From positions 1 through 35,352 of the forward strand of contig JAFGAO010000143.1 in the NCBI GenBank assembly GCA_016933615.1: a DNA stretch of 35,352 nt. Direction: 5' to 3'. Shown piece by piece: positions 15,389 through 23,258 of this stretch (its first letter is position 1; the number at the start of each line of letters is the position of its first letter). Both the position numbers and the translations under genes were made by a program. This stretch comes from Acidobacteriota bacterium (GTDB taxonomy: Bacteria; Acidobacteriota; UBA6911). The notes beneath the pieces were generated by a model. It made no database searches. It saw only the letters and a list, made by a program, of their open reading frames with translations, and was not told the origin of the DNA.

Positions 15389-18106
15389 TCAATCTTCAAT
15401 CATGAGCGATGCGACCGCGTTGCGCAGAATCTCGGTATCCGCCTGATAGGGATCGTCCGCGCTCCCCCGGTAAGGAAGAACAGGTTTCCCGAATCGGACC
15501 GTGACCCTGTGCGGGCGGATCCGGACGCTGTCCCGGGGCCAGACCCGGTGGGTGCCCTGGATGCCGGCCGGGATCACGGGAAGCGAGAGCTCCCTCGACA
15601 GAATAGCCGCCCCTTTTTTGAATTGCTGAAGCTGTCCGTCAAAAGAGCGGCCGCCTTCGGGAAAGATGCACAGGACAAGCCCGTCCCGGAGGCCCGACGC
15701 CCCAGTTTTCATGGCGCGCAGAAGATGGGAATCCGGATCGACGGGCACGATGTTGGTCAGGCGGGCCGCCAGCTTCATGAAGCCGGTTGCAAAAAAAACG
15801 CTGTACCCCACAAAAAACAACTGCCTGAAAATCCTGTATGGAAGAGCCGATGTGAGAACGAAAGGATCCAGGTAGCTCTGATGGTTCGGGCATATAAGAT
15901 ACGGGCCCTTGAGGGGGAGATGCTCCAGCCCGTGCACCCGTATCCTCAGAAGGGTGCGGAACAGGGTGTAATAGATAACCCTAAGACAAACATATTTAAA
16001 AAGCGTCATTGCCTTACCGGACACGGGGACCCGTATGTCCGCATCACGGCTTAGGGATTCTTCAGAAAGGATGGAGCCCCAGCTCTGGCGGGCCTCCCGG
16101 GAGGGGATTACGGATCCCGCCTGTTTTGCCAGCTGAACGACAAGATCCCGTACCGTTATGATGTCGGCGCCGAAATCCTCCGGCAGCTTCAGCCGCAGGG
16201 ACTGTTCGAGACCGGCCAGCAGTTCCACCCGTTCCATGGAATCGAAACCCAGGTCCAGTTCCAGGTTCATTGCCGCCTCGATAGGCGGTTTCCGGTGGTA
16301 GGAATCACACATGCAGCGGACCACCTCCCTTGCCACCGCAGATTCCATCAAAGCCCTGTCTTCGAGGAGGGACGGGGCCGGCACGTCCCCGGTCGCGGCC
16401 GGTTGCGCGCCCGCGCTTTCCACCTGCCTCTTCAGCTCCAGCCTTCTGATCTTCCGTGTCGTCGTGCGCGGCAGGGCTTCGGACCGGATGCTGTAGCTCA
16501 TCAGCCGCTTGTACATGGGAAGCTGGTTGGAAAGGCCCGCAATCTGATCCCGCAGGGCTTCCCTGGCATTGGCGATCCTGCGCGATTTCATGTATTCGAA
16601 ATTCGGCACGACGACGGCATGCAGCTTTTCCCCCCTGTCCTTTTCGCTCGAGATCCCTACGACGGCGATCTCCTGAATGAACGGCGATTGAAGATAGTGC
16701 GCCTCCAGTTCATCCGGGTAAATGTTCTTCCCGCTGGGCAGGACAATGACTTCCTTCTTCCTTCCTGTTATAAACAGGTTCCCCCGCCCATCCAGCCGGC
16801 CGAGATCCCCGGTATGCAACCAGCCGTCCCGAACCGCCTGCCCGGTGGCTTCGGGGTTCCGGTAATATTCTTTCATGACGACCGGTCCCCGTATCAGAAT
16901 TTCCCCCGTCCCGGCTTCGTCCGGGTCGAGAATTTTGATGTCGATTCCCGGAAGAGCGGGTCCGACCGAACCCAGAACGTTGTTTTCAACCCGCGTCACC
17001 GCGCACGCGCCCGTGGTCTCCGTCAGCCCGTATCCCTGAAGTATCGTGAATCCCATGTCTTGAAAATCACGGGCCACACGGGGATCGAGAGTGGAACCGC
17101 CGCTGACAAACAGCCGGAGGCTGCCCCCGAAACTCTTATAGATCTGGGTAAAGAATATTCTTCCCAAATTCAACTTCAGGGTTGTCACAGAGAACCGGTT
17201 CAGTCGGAGCATCCATTGGAACAGCCATCGTATCGGCGGGGACTGTTTGGCGAGTTCGTCGCGGATCCTGGTGTGAAACAGGTAAAAAAACTGCGGGACG
17301 GTTGCCAGGATCGTGATGCCGGCCTCCTCGAGCGCCTTGAGGATTTCCGTACGCTTCAGCGTGTCGGCGAAGACGACCTGCGCCCCGAGGTACAGGGGCA
17401 CCAGGACATTGATCACGGACGCCAGGACATGCTGAAGGGGCAGCAGGCACAGCAGCGCATCGTTTTCGTCGGCCCGTATGGCGCCCAGGATACTGCGGAT
17501 TTCGCCTACGATATTGGACTGCGTCAGAACGACGCCCTTCGGAGCGCCCGTTGTGCCCGACGTGTATATGACCGTGACGACGTCCGAGGGGCCGCACTCC
17601 GGCAGCGCCGGCGCCGGCGAGAGCGCTTCCGCCCATTCGATCAGCCCGCCGAGTTCCGTGCGCGCATCCCGGTCGCCCGGCACCGGGTCGAAACAAACCA
17701 CGCGAAGCGGCGGGCGGAAATCTTTCGTCTCTTCGCGGAGTTTTGACAGCAGAAGGCCGCTCGTAAAAACCGTGCGCGCGTCCGAATCCTCAATCAAGCG
17801 CCGCCATTCCCGGGGAGAGATCTGGATATCCAGAGGAACCGCCACCATGCCCGCCATGTAAACGCCCAGGTAGGCGGTCACCCACTCCGGCCGGTTCTCC
17901 GAAAGAATGGCCACCCGGCTGCCGCGCTTCAGACCCAAGGCTATGAGACCCGACGCGACACCGGCCGCCCGCCGGTGCGCCTCCCGGTAAGTCGTGGCGG
18001 GGTATCCCGCGGGAGTTTTAAGCCGGAAGGCGATCCTGTCGGGGAAACGGCGCACGATCTCCTCGAATCTTTGATTGAATGTTTCAGGGATCCGTTTCGA
18101 AGCCAT
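15389..18106 (-). CDS. Three-domain acyl-activating enzyme: AMP ligase, acyl carrier, PlsC-like acyltransferase
   Basis: 905 residues. (1) Residues 1-560: acyl-CoA/acyl-ACP synthetase with YTSGTTGAPKG at 181-191, GYGLTETTG at 359-367, HTGDLG at 431-436, and a lysine-bearing C-terminal hinge (RTTTRKIRRLELKR). (2) About 585-662: acyl carrier domain with LGFDSMERVE at 619-628; Ser623 is the expected phosphopantetheine site. (3) About 710-900: lysophospholipid-type acyltransferase with NHQSYLD (741-747, the NHx4D motif) and FPEGGRS (815-821). The order implies that a fatty acid is activated, loaded on the in-cis carrier, and transferred to a lysophospholipid or other acceptor, a self-contained relative of Aas. 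ATG 18106 is preferred, and an in-frame TTG at 18127 is possible; neither has a good ribosome-binding site. Confidence 0.92.
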   Translation of the reverse strand: MASKRIPETFNQRFEEIVRRFPDRIAFRLKTPAGYPATTYREAHRRAAGVASGLIALGLKRGSRVAILSENRPEWVTAYLGVYMAGMVAVPLDIQISPREWRRLIEDSDARTVFTSGLLLSKLREETKDFRPPLRVVCFDPVPGDRDARTELGGLIEWAEALSPAPALPECGPSDVVTVIYTSGTTGAPKGVVLTQSNIVGEIRSILGAIRADENDALLCLLPLQHVLASVINVLVPLYLGAQVVFADTLKRTEILKALEEAGITILATVPQFFYLFHTRIRDELAKQSPPIRWLFQWMLRLNRFSVTTLKLNLGRIFFTQIYKSFGGSLRLFVSGGSTLDPRVARDFQDMGFTILQGYGLTETTGACAVTRVENNVLGSVGPALPGIDIKILDPDEAGTGEILIRGPVVMKEYYRNPEATGQAVRDGWLHTGDLGRLDGRGNLFITGRKKEVIVLPSGKNIYPDELEAHYLQSPFIQEIAVVGISSEKDRGEKLHAVVVPNFEYMKSRRIANAREALRDQIAGLSNQLPMYKRLMSYSIRSEALPRTTTRKIRRLELKRQVESAGAQPAATGDVPAPSLLEDRALMESAVAREVVRCMCDSYHRKPPIEAAMNLELDLGFDSMERVELLAGLEQSLRLKLPEDFGADIITVRDLVVQLAKQAGSVIPSREARQSWGSILSEESLSRDADIRVPVSGKAMTLFKYVCLRVIYYTLFRTLLRIRVHGLEHLPLKGPYLICPNHQSYLDPFVLTSALPYRIFRQLFFVGYSVFFATGFMKLAARLTNIVPVDPDSHLLRAMKTGASGLRDGLVLCIFPEGGRSFDGQLQQFKKGAAILSRELSLPVIPAGIQGTHRVWPRDSVRIRPHRVTVRFGKPVLPYRGSADDPYQADTEILRNAVASLMIED

Positions 18107-18271
18107 AGTATTTTCAGGAGTCCGCAATCATTTGCGGCGTTCCGACCCAATGAGTTCCGCCGCTGATTTTACATCGATGCCAGTATTAAAGATTGAAGAT
18201 TCAAAAGCCCGGTTCCTTGCTCAAATTCCCGCGCGGGGGCATTCAAGGGAAAAACCGCCATCAGCCCACGA

Positions 18272-18742
18272 CTACTTTTCATCCAGTTCCCGAAGCTCTT
18301 TTTCTATGCGCGAAGCGTACCGGTTGTCGGGCGCCGGTGCGGTAGAAGGCTCCGCAGCGGGCGCATGGAGCTTTTTCATCAGCGCAAAGACGATCCAGGC
18401 GCCGAAAGCCAGGGCAAACCACGGCAGGATATAGACCAGGCGGTTGAAGCCCTCGGGCCGGGGAGAGGCGAGGATCCTTTCGCCGTACAGGGCCACGAAA
18501 TGGTCCAGGATCTCTTCCCGGCCCTTTCCGGCGGCGACCATCCTGCGAACCTCTTCCCGCATCTGCTCGGAGACGGCCGACTCGTGCTGGGAAATCGGCT
18601 GCGTCCAGCAGCAGGGCGCAATCAGGTGATCTTCAATATCCCGCACCAGGGCCGCATCCGGTTCGCTGCCGCCGCCGGACAGGGCCGCCGCCGGGAGCAG
18701 AATCAGCCGCGCGCAAAGGTTTAAAAATATCAAGCATTTCAT
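18272..18742 (-). CDS. CcmH/CycL-like cytochrome c maturation protein with a CC motif
   Basis: 156 residues: signal peptide at 1-25, a soluble helical domain, a membrane helix at about 102-122 (YILPWFALAFGAWIVFALMK), and a charged C-terminal tail. The body MREEVRRMVAAGKGREEILD with FVALYGERILASP is the CcmH signature. These proteins keep the haem-binding cysteines of apocytochrome c reduced in the periplasm. Canonical CcmH has LRCxxC; here the site reads APCCWTQPISQHES, with Cys44 and Cys45 adjacent. I have seen this CCW variant in other anaerobe/deltaproteobacterial CcmH-like proteins. No other ccm gene is nearby. The gene lies upstream of the acyl-activating enzyme on the same strand with a 165-base gap. 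Confidence 0.82.
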   Translation of the reverse strand: MKCLIFLNLCARLILLPAAALSGGGSEPDAALVRDIEDHLIAPCCWTQPISQHESAVSEQMREEVRRMVAAGKGREEILDHFVALYGERILASPRPEGFNRLVYILPWFALAFGAWIVFALMKKLHAPAAEPSTAPAPDNRYASRIEKELRELDEK

Positions 18743-19139
18743 GGAATATTTTCTCTTTCGCTGTCGTAAACATCCCTATTTACACTCTGATCATAACATT
18801 TTCATTCATATTGTCAGTCCGGATCGGAGCTTTTCAACCGGGTGCTTTTACAGCGCCCGGACTTTCTCCTTTGCAAACAACATATCATCTTATCTCCGTC
18901 CGGACAGGGCATGAAAACTTCAATTTTATCCCCTGCCCCGATTCTCTCCACGGCAGTCGTTCTGCAGGCGTCCGCGGCGCTTGCGGCGTAGGCGTAAACT
19001 TCCAATCTCCTTTTATAAATCAGGTGAAAACGCCGCCGGCTTATGATATTACCAGTTTTCGAGATCCGGACGCGGTTTTCAGGATTGCCTGAACCGAATC
19101 GTAAAAACGCCGATACGTTTCTCAATGGGGAGGATGACT
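18743..19139. other. Divergent intergenic region, CcmH-like gene to pfkA
   Basis: A gap of about 400 bases. Frames cross it in both directions but none looks like protein. The visible structure is a hairpin at 18838-18860: CCGGGTGC and GCGCCCGG around a 7-base loop (8 pairs with one G-T), followed by a pyrimidine-rich ACTTTCTCCTTT. It could be a weak terminator or leader hairpin on the plus strand. No clear promoter boxes were found. Confidence 0.45.
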
Positions 19140-20231
19140 GTGAAAGACATCCATCGAATCGGAATCCTGACGGCTGGGGGCGATTGCCCGGGATTGAATG
19201 CCGTAATTCGCGCAGTGGCCAAGACCGCCCTGAGAAAATACGACCTGGAGGTCATAGGCATCGAGGACGGCTTCCTGGGTCTGATCCAGAACCGCATGAG
19301 ACCCCTGGACAACGAATCGGTCAGCAACATTCTCACGCTCGGGGGTACCATACTGGGCACAAACAACAAGATCGCGCCCCGCAGGTATCCCATGAAAGTC
19401 AACGGCAAGATCGAATTCCGGGACGTGACCGACCGGTGCATGGAATACATCGCCGCCAACAAGCTCGACGCCCTGGTGGTCATCGGGGGCGACGGGTCGA
19501 TGTCCATCGCATCGGACTTTGTCGGGATGGGGGTCAATTGCATAGGGGTGCCGAAAACCATCGACAACGATCTGTACGGAACCGACGTCACTTTCGGTTT
19601 CGCCACGGCCGTTTCGGTCGCGACCGACGCTCTCGACCGCGTCCACACCACGGCATCCAGCCACCACCGGGTCATGGTCGTGGAGGTTATGGGAAGAAAC
19701 GCGGGATGGATCGCGCTTCATTCCGGGATCGCAAGCGGTTCGGACATAATCCTCATCCCTGAAATACCCTTCGATATAGAGGTTATCTGCGATTGCGTCG
19801 CAGGCCGTTCCAGGCGCGGCCGGGCATTCAGCATCGTCTGCGTGGCCGAAGGCTCCCGCTATCAAGGGGGAGAACAGGTCGTCAACCATGTCGATCCCAC
19901 CAGCCCGGACCCGATCCGGCTCGGGGGCATCGGGCAGAAAGTCGCCGCCGACATTGAAACCAGAACCGGCATCGAGACCCGGACGATCACGCTCGGCCAC
20001 ATCCAGCGCGGCGGAACACCCGTAGCCGCCGACAGGGTGCTGGCCACGGAATTCGGCAACCAGGCGATCGAACTGCTCATGGCCGGGGAAAAATCGAGGC
20101 TCGTGGTGATGAAAGGCAGAACGGTCACGCACATCCCTCTGCAGGAGGCGGCGAACAAACAGCGGCTTATACCCCCGGACCACCCTCTCATCGCAGCGGG
20201 CCGCAACGTCGGCACCTGCTTTGGAAACTGA
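19140..20231 (+). CDS. pfkA: 6-phosphofructokinase
   Basis: Phosphorylates fructose 6-phosphate in glycolysis. 363 residues, homologous to the PfkA superfamily. Motifs: TAGGDCPGLNAVIR at 11-24; GGDGS at 116-120; PKTIDNDLYGTD at 138-149, which carries the catalytic Asp; a MGRNAGWIA block near 185; and LGHIQRGGTP near residue 280. Gly119 is what ATP-using enzymes have at the position where PPi-using enzymes have Asp, while Lys139 in PKTIDND is typical of PPi enzymes and group III. This Gly-plus-Lys pair fits the group III ATP type described for actinobacteria, so I infer ATP use with caution. GGGGAGG at 19127-19133 is 6 bases from GTG 19140, so I prefer that start to the ATGs at 19125 and 19134, which overlap or touch the ribosome site. 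Confidence 0.93.
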   Translation: MKDIHRIGILTAGGDCPGLNAVIRAVAKTALRKYDLEVIGIEDGFLGLIQNRMRPLDNESVSNILTLGGTILGTNNKIAPRRYPMKVNGKIEFRDVTDRCMEYIAANKLDALVVIGGDGSMSIASDFVGMGVNCIGVPKTIDNDLYGTDVTFGFATAVSVATDALDRVHTTASSHHRVMVVEVMGRNAGWIALHSGIASGSDIILIPEIPFDIEVICDCVAGRSRRGRAFSIVCVAEGSRYQGGEQVVNHVDPTSPDPIRLGGIGQKVAADIETRTGIETRTITLGHIQRGGTPVAADRVLATEFGNQAIELLMAGEKSRLVVMKGRTVTHIPLQEAANKQRLIPPDHPLIAAGRNVGTCFGN

Positions 20232-20232
20232 T

Positions 20233-20251
20233 GCGGGCAAGCTACGCCCGC
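20233..20251. terminator. Short hairpin in the convergent gap after pfkA
   Basis: GCGGGC (20233-20238) and GCCCGC (20246-20251) pair exactly around a 7-base loop, starting two bases after the pfkA stop. The position between convergent genes suits a shared terminator, but no T-run follows on either strand. Confidence 0.35.
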
Positions 20252-20278
20252 CTCCGGCAATCCTCCGGATTTTCCCGC

Positions 20279-20572
20279 TTACGGCTGTGGAGATTTCAGC
20301 GCGGACAGGTGCTCCTGGAGAACGGCCGCGGGCGTTGTATAGAAAAGATACCTCGTACAGAGAAGCAAAACGGCCACGTCGTCAAGAGATCCTATGACCG
20401 GCACCAGCAGATCGGGAATCAGATCGGCCGGCCATATGACATATGCGATTCCCATAAGGAAAACGAACTTCCCGAAAACGGGGACGCGCGCGTCCCGAAT
20501 CAACCGGGAAATTAAACGGGCCAGTTTGGGCAGATGCGGGAGCATGCGCCAGAAGGATGGCTTGATATTCAT
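20279..20572 (-). CDS. YkvA/DUF1232-family small membrane protein
   Basis: 97 residues with one clear hydrophobic helix-turn segment: GKFVFLMGIAYVIWPADLIP followed by DLLVPVIGSLDDVAVLLL. The YVIWPADLIPDLLVPVIGSLDD motif is diagnostic of DUF1232. Members are small, of unknown function, and usually found singly. The flanking sequence here is a basic N-terminus and a short C-terminal tail. ATG 20572 has only a weak GAG upstream. The gene converges with pfkA and shares its orientation with the downstream end of the IclR-MetV-cupin group, but is separated by 33 bases from the cupin gene's stop and need not be related to it. Confidence 0.88.
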   Translation of the reverse strand: MNIKPSFWRMLPHLPKLARLISRLIRDARVPVFGKFVFLMGIAYVIWPADLIPDLLVPVIGSLDDVAVLLLCTRYLFYTTPAAVLQEHLSALKSPQP

Positions 20573-20605
20573 CTCGATATAATAACCGGAGTCAACCCGT
20601 ATCCC

Positions 20606-21187
20606 CTACCTTTCGGTCTGCTCTTTTTCGTCTGTATATCTGAATTCGTACTGCGTCGTTAACGACACCGCCATACACAGGAAAGGCCGGTCGCACCGCA
20701 GCGTCTCCATCGGGCAGTGCCAAACGCCGCCGGGAATCACCACGGCGGTGGGCGCGGAAAAAACATGATCCTCTTCCCCGCCCCTGGGTCCGATTTTGAA
20801 ATTCACAGTGGCACCCAATTCGGGATCGGCAGGGTCGGATCCGATGAAGTAAATCACCTCGTCGTGGTCGTGAACGTGCGGCTCCCGGGACAGTCCCAGG
20901 GGCCCGACCTGCGTCCCGAACGCATAAATAATGTTGCATGGAAAGCCGTTCAGCAGGTCGGCGCCGGCGGAAAACATCACCGTTTCGCCCATTTTTCTGA
21001 CAGGCAAAGGGACGATGCATTTGCCGTATCTGCTTTCCCCGTCCGAGGTTTCCCGGGCGACATTCTGGGCTTCGGCAACGGCACCAAACATGGCCCCTGC
21101 GGCCGCCAGCGACGCGCCTCCGACGGCCAGCTGCCGGACGAAAACCCTTCTCGTGGATCCGTCTGCAATTTCTCCATCCCGATTCAT
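20606..21187 (-). CDS. Twin-arginine exported cupin-like protein
   Basis: 193 residues. The N-terminus STRRVFVRQLAVGGASLAAA is a twin-arginine signal (Arg13-Arg14), so the protein is exported folded, probably with a metal already bound. The mature part is a single cupin-type barrel: HVHDHDEVIYFIG supplies likely metal ligands and a later PGGVWHCPMET supplies the final His. I do not recognise a named subfamily and no substrate is apparent. AAGGAGAT lies 7 bases before the ATG. It is the last gene of the leftward group IclR, ferredoxin, MetV, cupin, 37 bases after metV, so co-transcription is likely. Confidence 0.8.
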   Translation of the reverse strand: MNRDGEIADGSTRRVFVRQLAVGGASLAAAGAMFGAVAEAQNVARETSDGESRYGKCIVPLPVRKMGETVMFSAGADLLNGFPCNIIYAFGTQVGPLGLSREPHVHDHDEVIYFIGSDPADPELGATVNFKIGPRGGEEDHVFSAPTAVVIPGGVWHCPMETLRCDRPFLCMAVSLTTQYEFRYTDEKEQTER

Positions 21188-21224
21188 GGTCTTATCTCCT
21201 TTTTATGAACAGGCGGCGGTGACG

Positions 21225-21890
21225 CTATTCGATGCCGGTACGGCGGCGTTCCCGCGCCGTCCGGCTGCCCGCCTTGCGCCAGTCGCGGAATCCTCTGAAT
21301 TCGTCCATCAGGTCCAGCCTGCCCTGCTTTTCAAGGCGCGCATGGATCCTGGCCCAGGCGCACGGGGTTTCGGAATCCACCTCGCAATGCCCGTCCCGGG
21401 AGCCGCCGCAAGGGCCGTTGAGCAGGCGCTTGGCGCAAAGCGCGATCGGGCAGATGCCGGCCGTAGAAGCCAGAATGCAGTCTCCACAGCCGCGGCACTT
21501 TTCCCGCCATATTCCGGGCTCGTCGCTCCCCCCCATAAAAGTGGTCGAAAGAGCGGGAATGACGGGCAAAGGTTCCAGTGCATCGGCCATAATCTGCACG
21601 CCGGCGCCGCAGGCGAGCGACAGCACCGCTTCCGTTGCTACAGGAACCTTCAGGTATGCCCGGACAAGATCGCTTTCACACTGCCTCTCGATGGTATCGA
21701 CCGTAAATTCCGGCGGCATTGCACCGTGATGTTCCATACGGGAGAGTTCGCGCGCCAGATCATGGGCTTCGGCGTCCCCGCCGGACCGGCAGACCGTCAC
21801 GCATCCCCCGCAGCCGAGGACCAGAACTTTCCCGTAGCCGGCGATGGAGGACGCTATTTCGCGTATCGGCTTCAAATCCCCTACGATCAT
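21225..21890 (-). CDS. metV: MetV-type methylene-tetrahydrofolate reductase C-terminal-domain protein
   Basis: 221 residues. The C-terminal half is the MTHFR_C domain: KCRGCGDCILASTAGICPIA, then LCAKRLLNGPCGGSRDGHCE and PCAWARI. In acetogens MetV partners MetF, binds iron-sulfur and zinc, and passes electrons between a redox carrier and the flavin reductase. The N-terminal half has another cysteine group (LGCGGCVTVCRSGG, C27/C30/C34) and C94, typical of the long form. It overlaps the upstream ferredoxin gene by ATGA, showing translational coupling. The matching MetF is at 26487-27422 on the opposite strand, 4.6 kb away beyond the AOR genes, an unusual split. Confidence 0.88.
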   Translation of the reverse strand: MIVGDLKPIREIASSIAGYGKVLVLGCGGCVTVCRSGGDAEAHDLARELSRMEHHGAMPPEFTVDTIERQCESDLVRAYLKVPVATEAVLSLACGAGVQIMADALEPLPVIPALSTTFMGGSDEPGIWREKCRGCGDCILASTAGICPIALCAKRLLNGPCGGSRDGHCEVDSETPCAWARIHARLEKQGRLDLMDEFRGFRDWRKAGSRTARERRRTGIE

Positions 21891-22282
21891 TCGACTCCTC
21901 CTCCGGCAACCGGGACCCTGCCCGACAAAATGGCCGCCTGCCGCTCCAGTTTGTGCCTGGCGCAGAGCGGCTCGACCAGTTGCCGCACTTTTTCATCCAG
22001 GCTTCGGGTCAAAGGCTCCGTGTAGACGACTTCTCCGCACACCTGACAGCGAACAAGGACATGCGTGACTACCTCGTCCCAGCGATTTTCGAGCATGTGC
22101 CGGAACTCGACGGCACCCTGCGGGCATATGCGCCAGCAGGTGGCGCAGCGGGCGCAGCGCGCCATATTGTGGAGCAATGTCTGGAGGCCTCCGGCCTCCC
22201 TGGCCTCGAGCGCCCGAGCCGGGCAGTTCTGCACACAGGCAAGGCATCCGTTGCATTTTTCATTCACCTGAAAATAGCTCAT
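21887..22282 (-). CDS. Dicluster 4Fe-4S ferredoxin with C-terminal zinc-ribbon-like motif (HycF/HyfH-like)
   Basis: 131 residues. Cluster 1: C10, C13, C16, C20. Cluster 2: C43, C46, C49, C53. A third motif, C79-x2-C82 plus C107-x2-H110, resembles the metal site at the C-terminus of hydrogenase/formate-lyase ferredoxin subunits. It is an electron carrier, probably for the MetV it is coupled to. ATG 22282 overlaps the IclR stop (ATGA), and its own stop overlaps metV's start (ATGA), so the three genes form a tightly coupled unit. The longer open frame to 22495 lies inside the IclR gene in another frame and is a shadow. Confidence 0.85.
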   Translation of the reverse strand: MSYFQVNEKCNGCLACVQNCPARALEAREAGGLQTLLHNMARCARCATCWRICPQGAVEFRHMLENRWDEVVTHVLVRCQVCGEVVYTEPLTRSLDEKVRQLVEPLCARHKLERQAAILSGRVPVAGGGVE

Positions 22283-23052
22283 GGCTTTTGCCCGTCGAAA
22301 GAATGCGAGGCGATTCTTTTGGCGATCGCCTCGGCAGCGCGCCTGGTTTCTCTGGCGATATCCAGCATCCTGTCCGCCCCCATGCTGGGCGTGAATCCCA
22401 CAACCCAGACAGCCGCCGTAGGCTGTCCGGACCGCCGTATAACCGCGGCGGCGGCACGGACTCCCTGGATATACTCCTCGTCGTCGAGTCCCCAACCGGA
22501 TGCGCGCGCCTCGTCCACCATCTCCATATAGCGATCCGGGTCGGTGACGGAATTGCCCGTAAATCCGCGAAGACCGATCGACCGGATGAGAGACATCGCG
22601 CGTTTGTCGTCCATCGATGCCAGGAAGGCTTTGCCCAGAGCCCCGGCCAGCAGCGGCACACGGGTCCCGATCGGGGACGTGATCTTGAGATTCTGCGCGG
22701 ATTCGACGATATCCACAATCGAAACGTGGCTCCCCGAGCGAATGCCCAGAAAAACGGATTGCCCGGTTGCCCGCATCAGTTTTTCCATGACAGGCCGGGC
22801 GGCATCCTTCAGGTCGATCCGGGCGTAGCCCATCCTGGCCAGTTCGAAAAGAGCCGTGCCGAGGTTGTAGCGTTTCGAATTCCTGTCCCGGTAAAGGGCG
22901 CCCGCCTCCTCAAGCGCACGGGTGATCCCGTGCACGGTGCTTTTGCTGATGCCCAGTTCCCGGGAAAGGTCGCTGATGGTGGGATGCTTTTCCTTCCCGG
23001 CAACGAGTTCAAGGATCTGGAAAGCCTTTTTGACCGTCGGCGCCTGGTACAC
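22279..23052 (-). CDS. IclR-family transcriptional regulator
   Basis: About 257 residues. The N-terminal winged helix (TVKKAFQILELV, then ISDLSRELGISKSTVHGITR) is followed by the IclR effector domain, with landmarks RYNLGTALFELA, GQSVFLGIRSG, GTRVPLLAGALGKAFLAS and AAVWVVGFTPSM. Such proteins usually repress or activate catabolic operons in response to a small acid. The start is uncertain. GTG 23052 gives VYQAPTVKKAF, the normal beginning, and leaves a leader of about 45 bases after a good promoter. The longer TTG start at 23091 would sit five bases from the predicted transcript start and inside an operator-like palindrome. It lies divergent from the AOR operon, so it probably controls that operon and its own coupled genes. 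Confidence 0.92.
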   Translation of the reverse strand: MYQAPTVKKAFQILELVAGKEKHPTISDLSRELGISKSTVHGITRALEEAGALYRDRNSKRYNLGTALFELARMGYARIDLKDAARPVMEKLMRATGQSVFLGIRSGSHVSIVDIVESAQNLKITSPIGTRVPLLAGALGKAFLASMDDKRAMSLIRSIGLRGFTGNSVTDPDRYMEMVDEARASGWGLDDEEYIQGVRAAAAVIRRSGQPTAAVWVVGFTPSMGADRMLDIARETRRAAEAIAKRIASHSFDGQKP

Positions 23053-23073
23053 GGTGGATGTTCCGGAATTTGT

Positions 23074-23089
23074 GTTTACTATAGTGAAC
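23074..23089. promoter_or_regulatory. Operator-like palindrome, site 1
   Basis: GTTTACTATAGTGAAC is a 16-base palindrome broken only at one symmetric pair. It shares ATAGTGAAC with site 3. It lies in the leader, or over the alternative start, of the IclR gene. Confidence 0.5.
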
Positions 23090-23100
23090 AATTTAAAAAC

Positions 23101-23112
23101 CCACTATGAACG
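23101..23112. promoter_or_regulatory. Operator-like site 2, over the iclR -10 box
   Basis: CCACTATGAACG; on the minus strand it contains TTCATAGTG, identical to nine bases of site 3. It coincides with the -10 region of the predicted leftward promoter. Confidence 0.4.
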
Positions 23113-23132
23113 CAACGCTTGATTCCTGTCAA
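23103..23132 (-). promoter_or_regulatory. Candidate promoter of the IclR-ferredoxin-metV-cupin group
   Basis: On the minus strand a perfect TTGACA (23132-23127) is followed after 18 bases by CATAGT (23108-23103; four of six matches). Site 2 overlaps the -10 box, as expected for autoregulation. Confidence 0.45.
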
Positions 23133-23181
23133 CCCATAATTTAAAAAATTAAATATGTTATTGATAATTAAGTTTTTATTG

Positions 23182-23212
23182 TTGACACCGCTACTGCGTC
23201 GCATGTTAAGGT
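23182..23212 (+). promoter_or_regulatory. Candidate promoter of the AOR operon
   Basis: Perfect TTGACA at 23182-23187. The -10 box is weak (GTTAAG at 17 bases, or TAAGGT after TGT at 19 bases). Operator-like site 3 begins 14 bases further on. A weak -10 next to a strong -35 would suit an activated or tightly controlled promoter. Confidence 0.4.
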
Positions 23213-23225
23213 GGAACCGTCATTC

Positions 23226-23241
23226 GTTCTTCATAGTGAAC
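23226..23241. promoter_or_regulatory. Operator-like site 3, at the AOR operon transcript start
   Basis: GTTCTTCATAGTGAAC matches site 1 at 12 of 16 positions, with GTTC and GTGAAC ends. It lies between the predicted promoter and the zinc-ribbon gene's start, a repressor-compatible position. Confidence 0.45.
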
Positions 23242-23258
23242 CAATATGGAGCAATATC

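Noticed and set aside
15172-15405. Possible 77-residue plus-strand gene between argC and the acyl-activating enzyme (MLRLLNRTIFPFLPKSLTPY...)
   Set aside because: Composition is plausible, but there is no ribosome-binding site. It runs through a sequence repeated at 32.49 kb and ends inside the neighbouring gene's antisense. I leave it uncalled.
16295-17746. 483-codon plus-strand frame
   Set aside because: Antisense to the acyl-activating enzyme, with no recognisable protein features.
15391-18199. Inverted copies of GATTGAAGATT flanking the acyl-activating enzyme gene as possible mobile-element ends
   Set aside because: At about 11 bases they are too short. One copy is part of the coding end of the gene, and no target duplication or transposase is seen.
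18811-19125. Overlapping open frames of 93 and 103 codons on both strands before pfkA
   Set aside because: Neither has a ribosome-binding site or family character, and they overlap each other in a region that must hold promoters.
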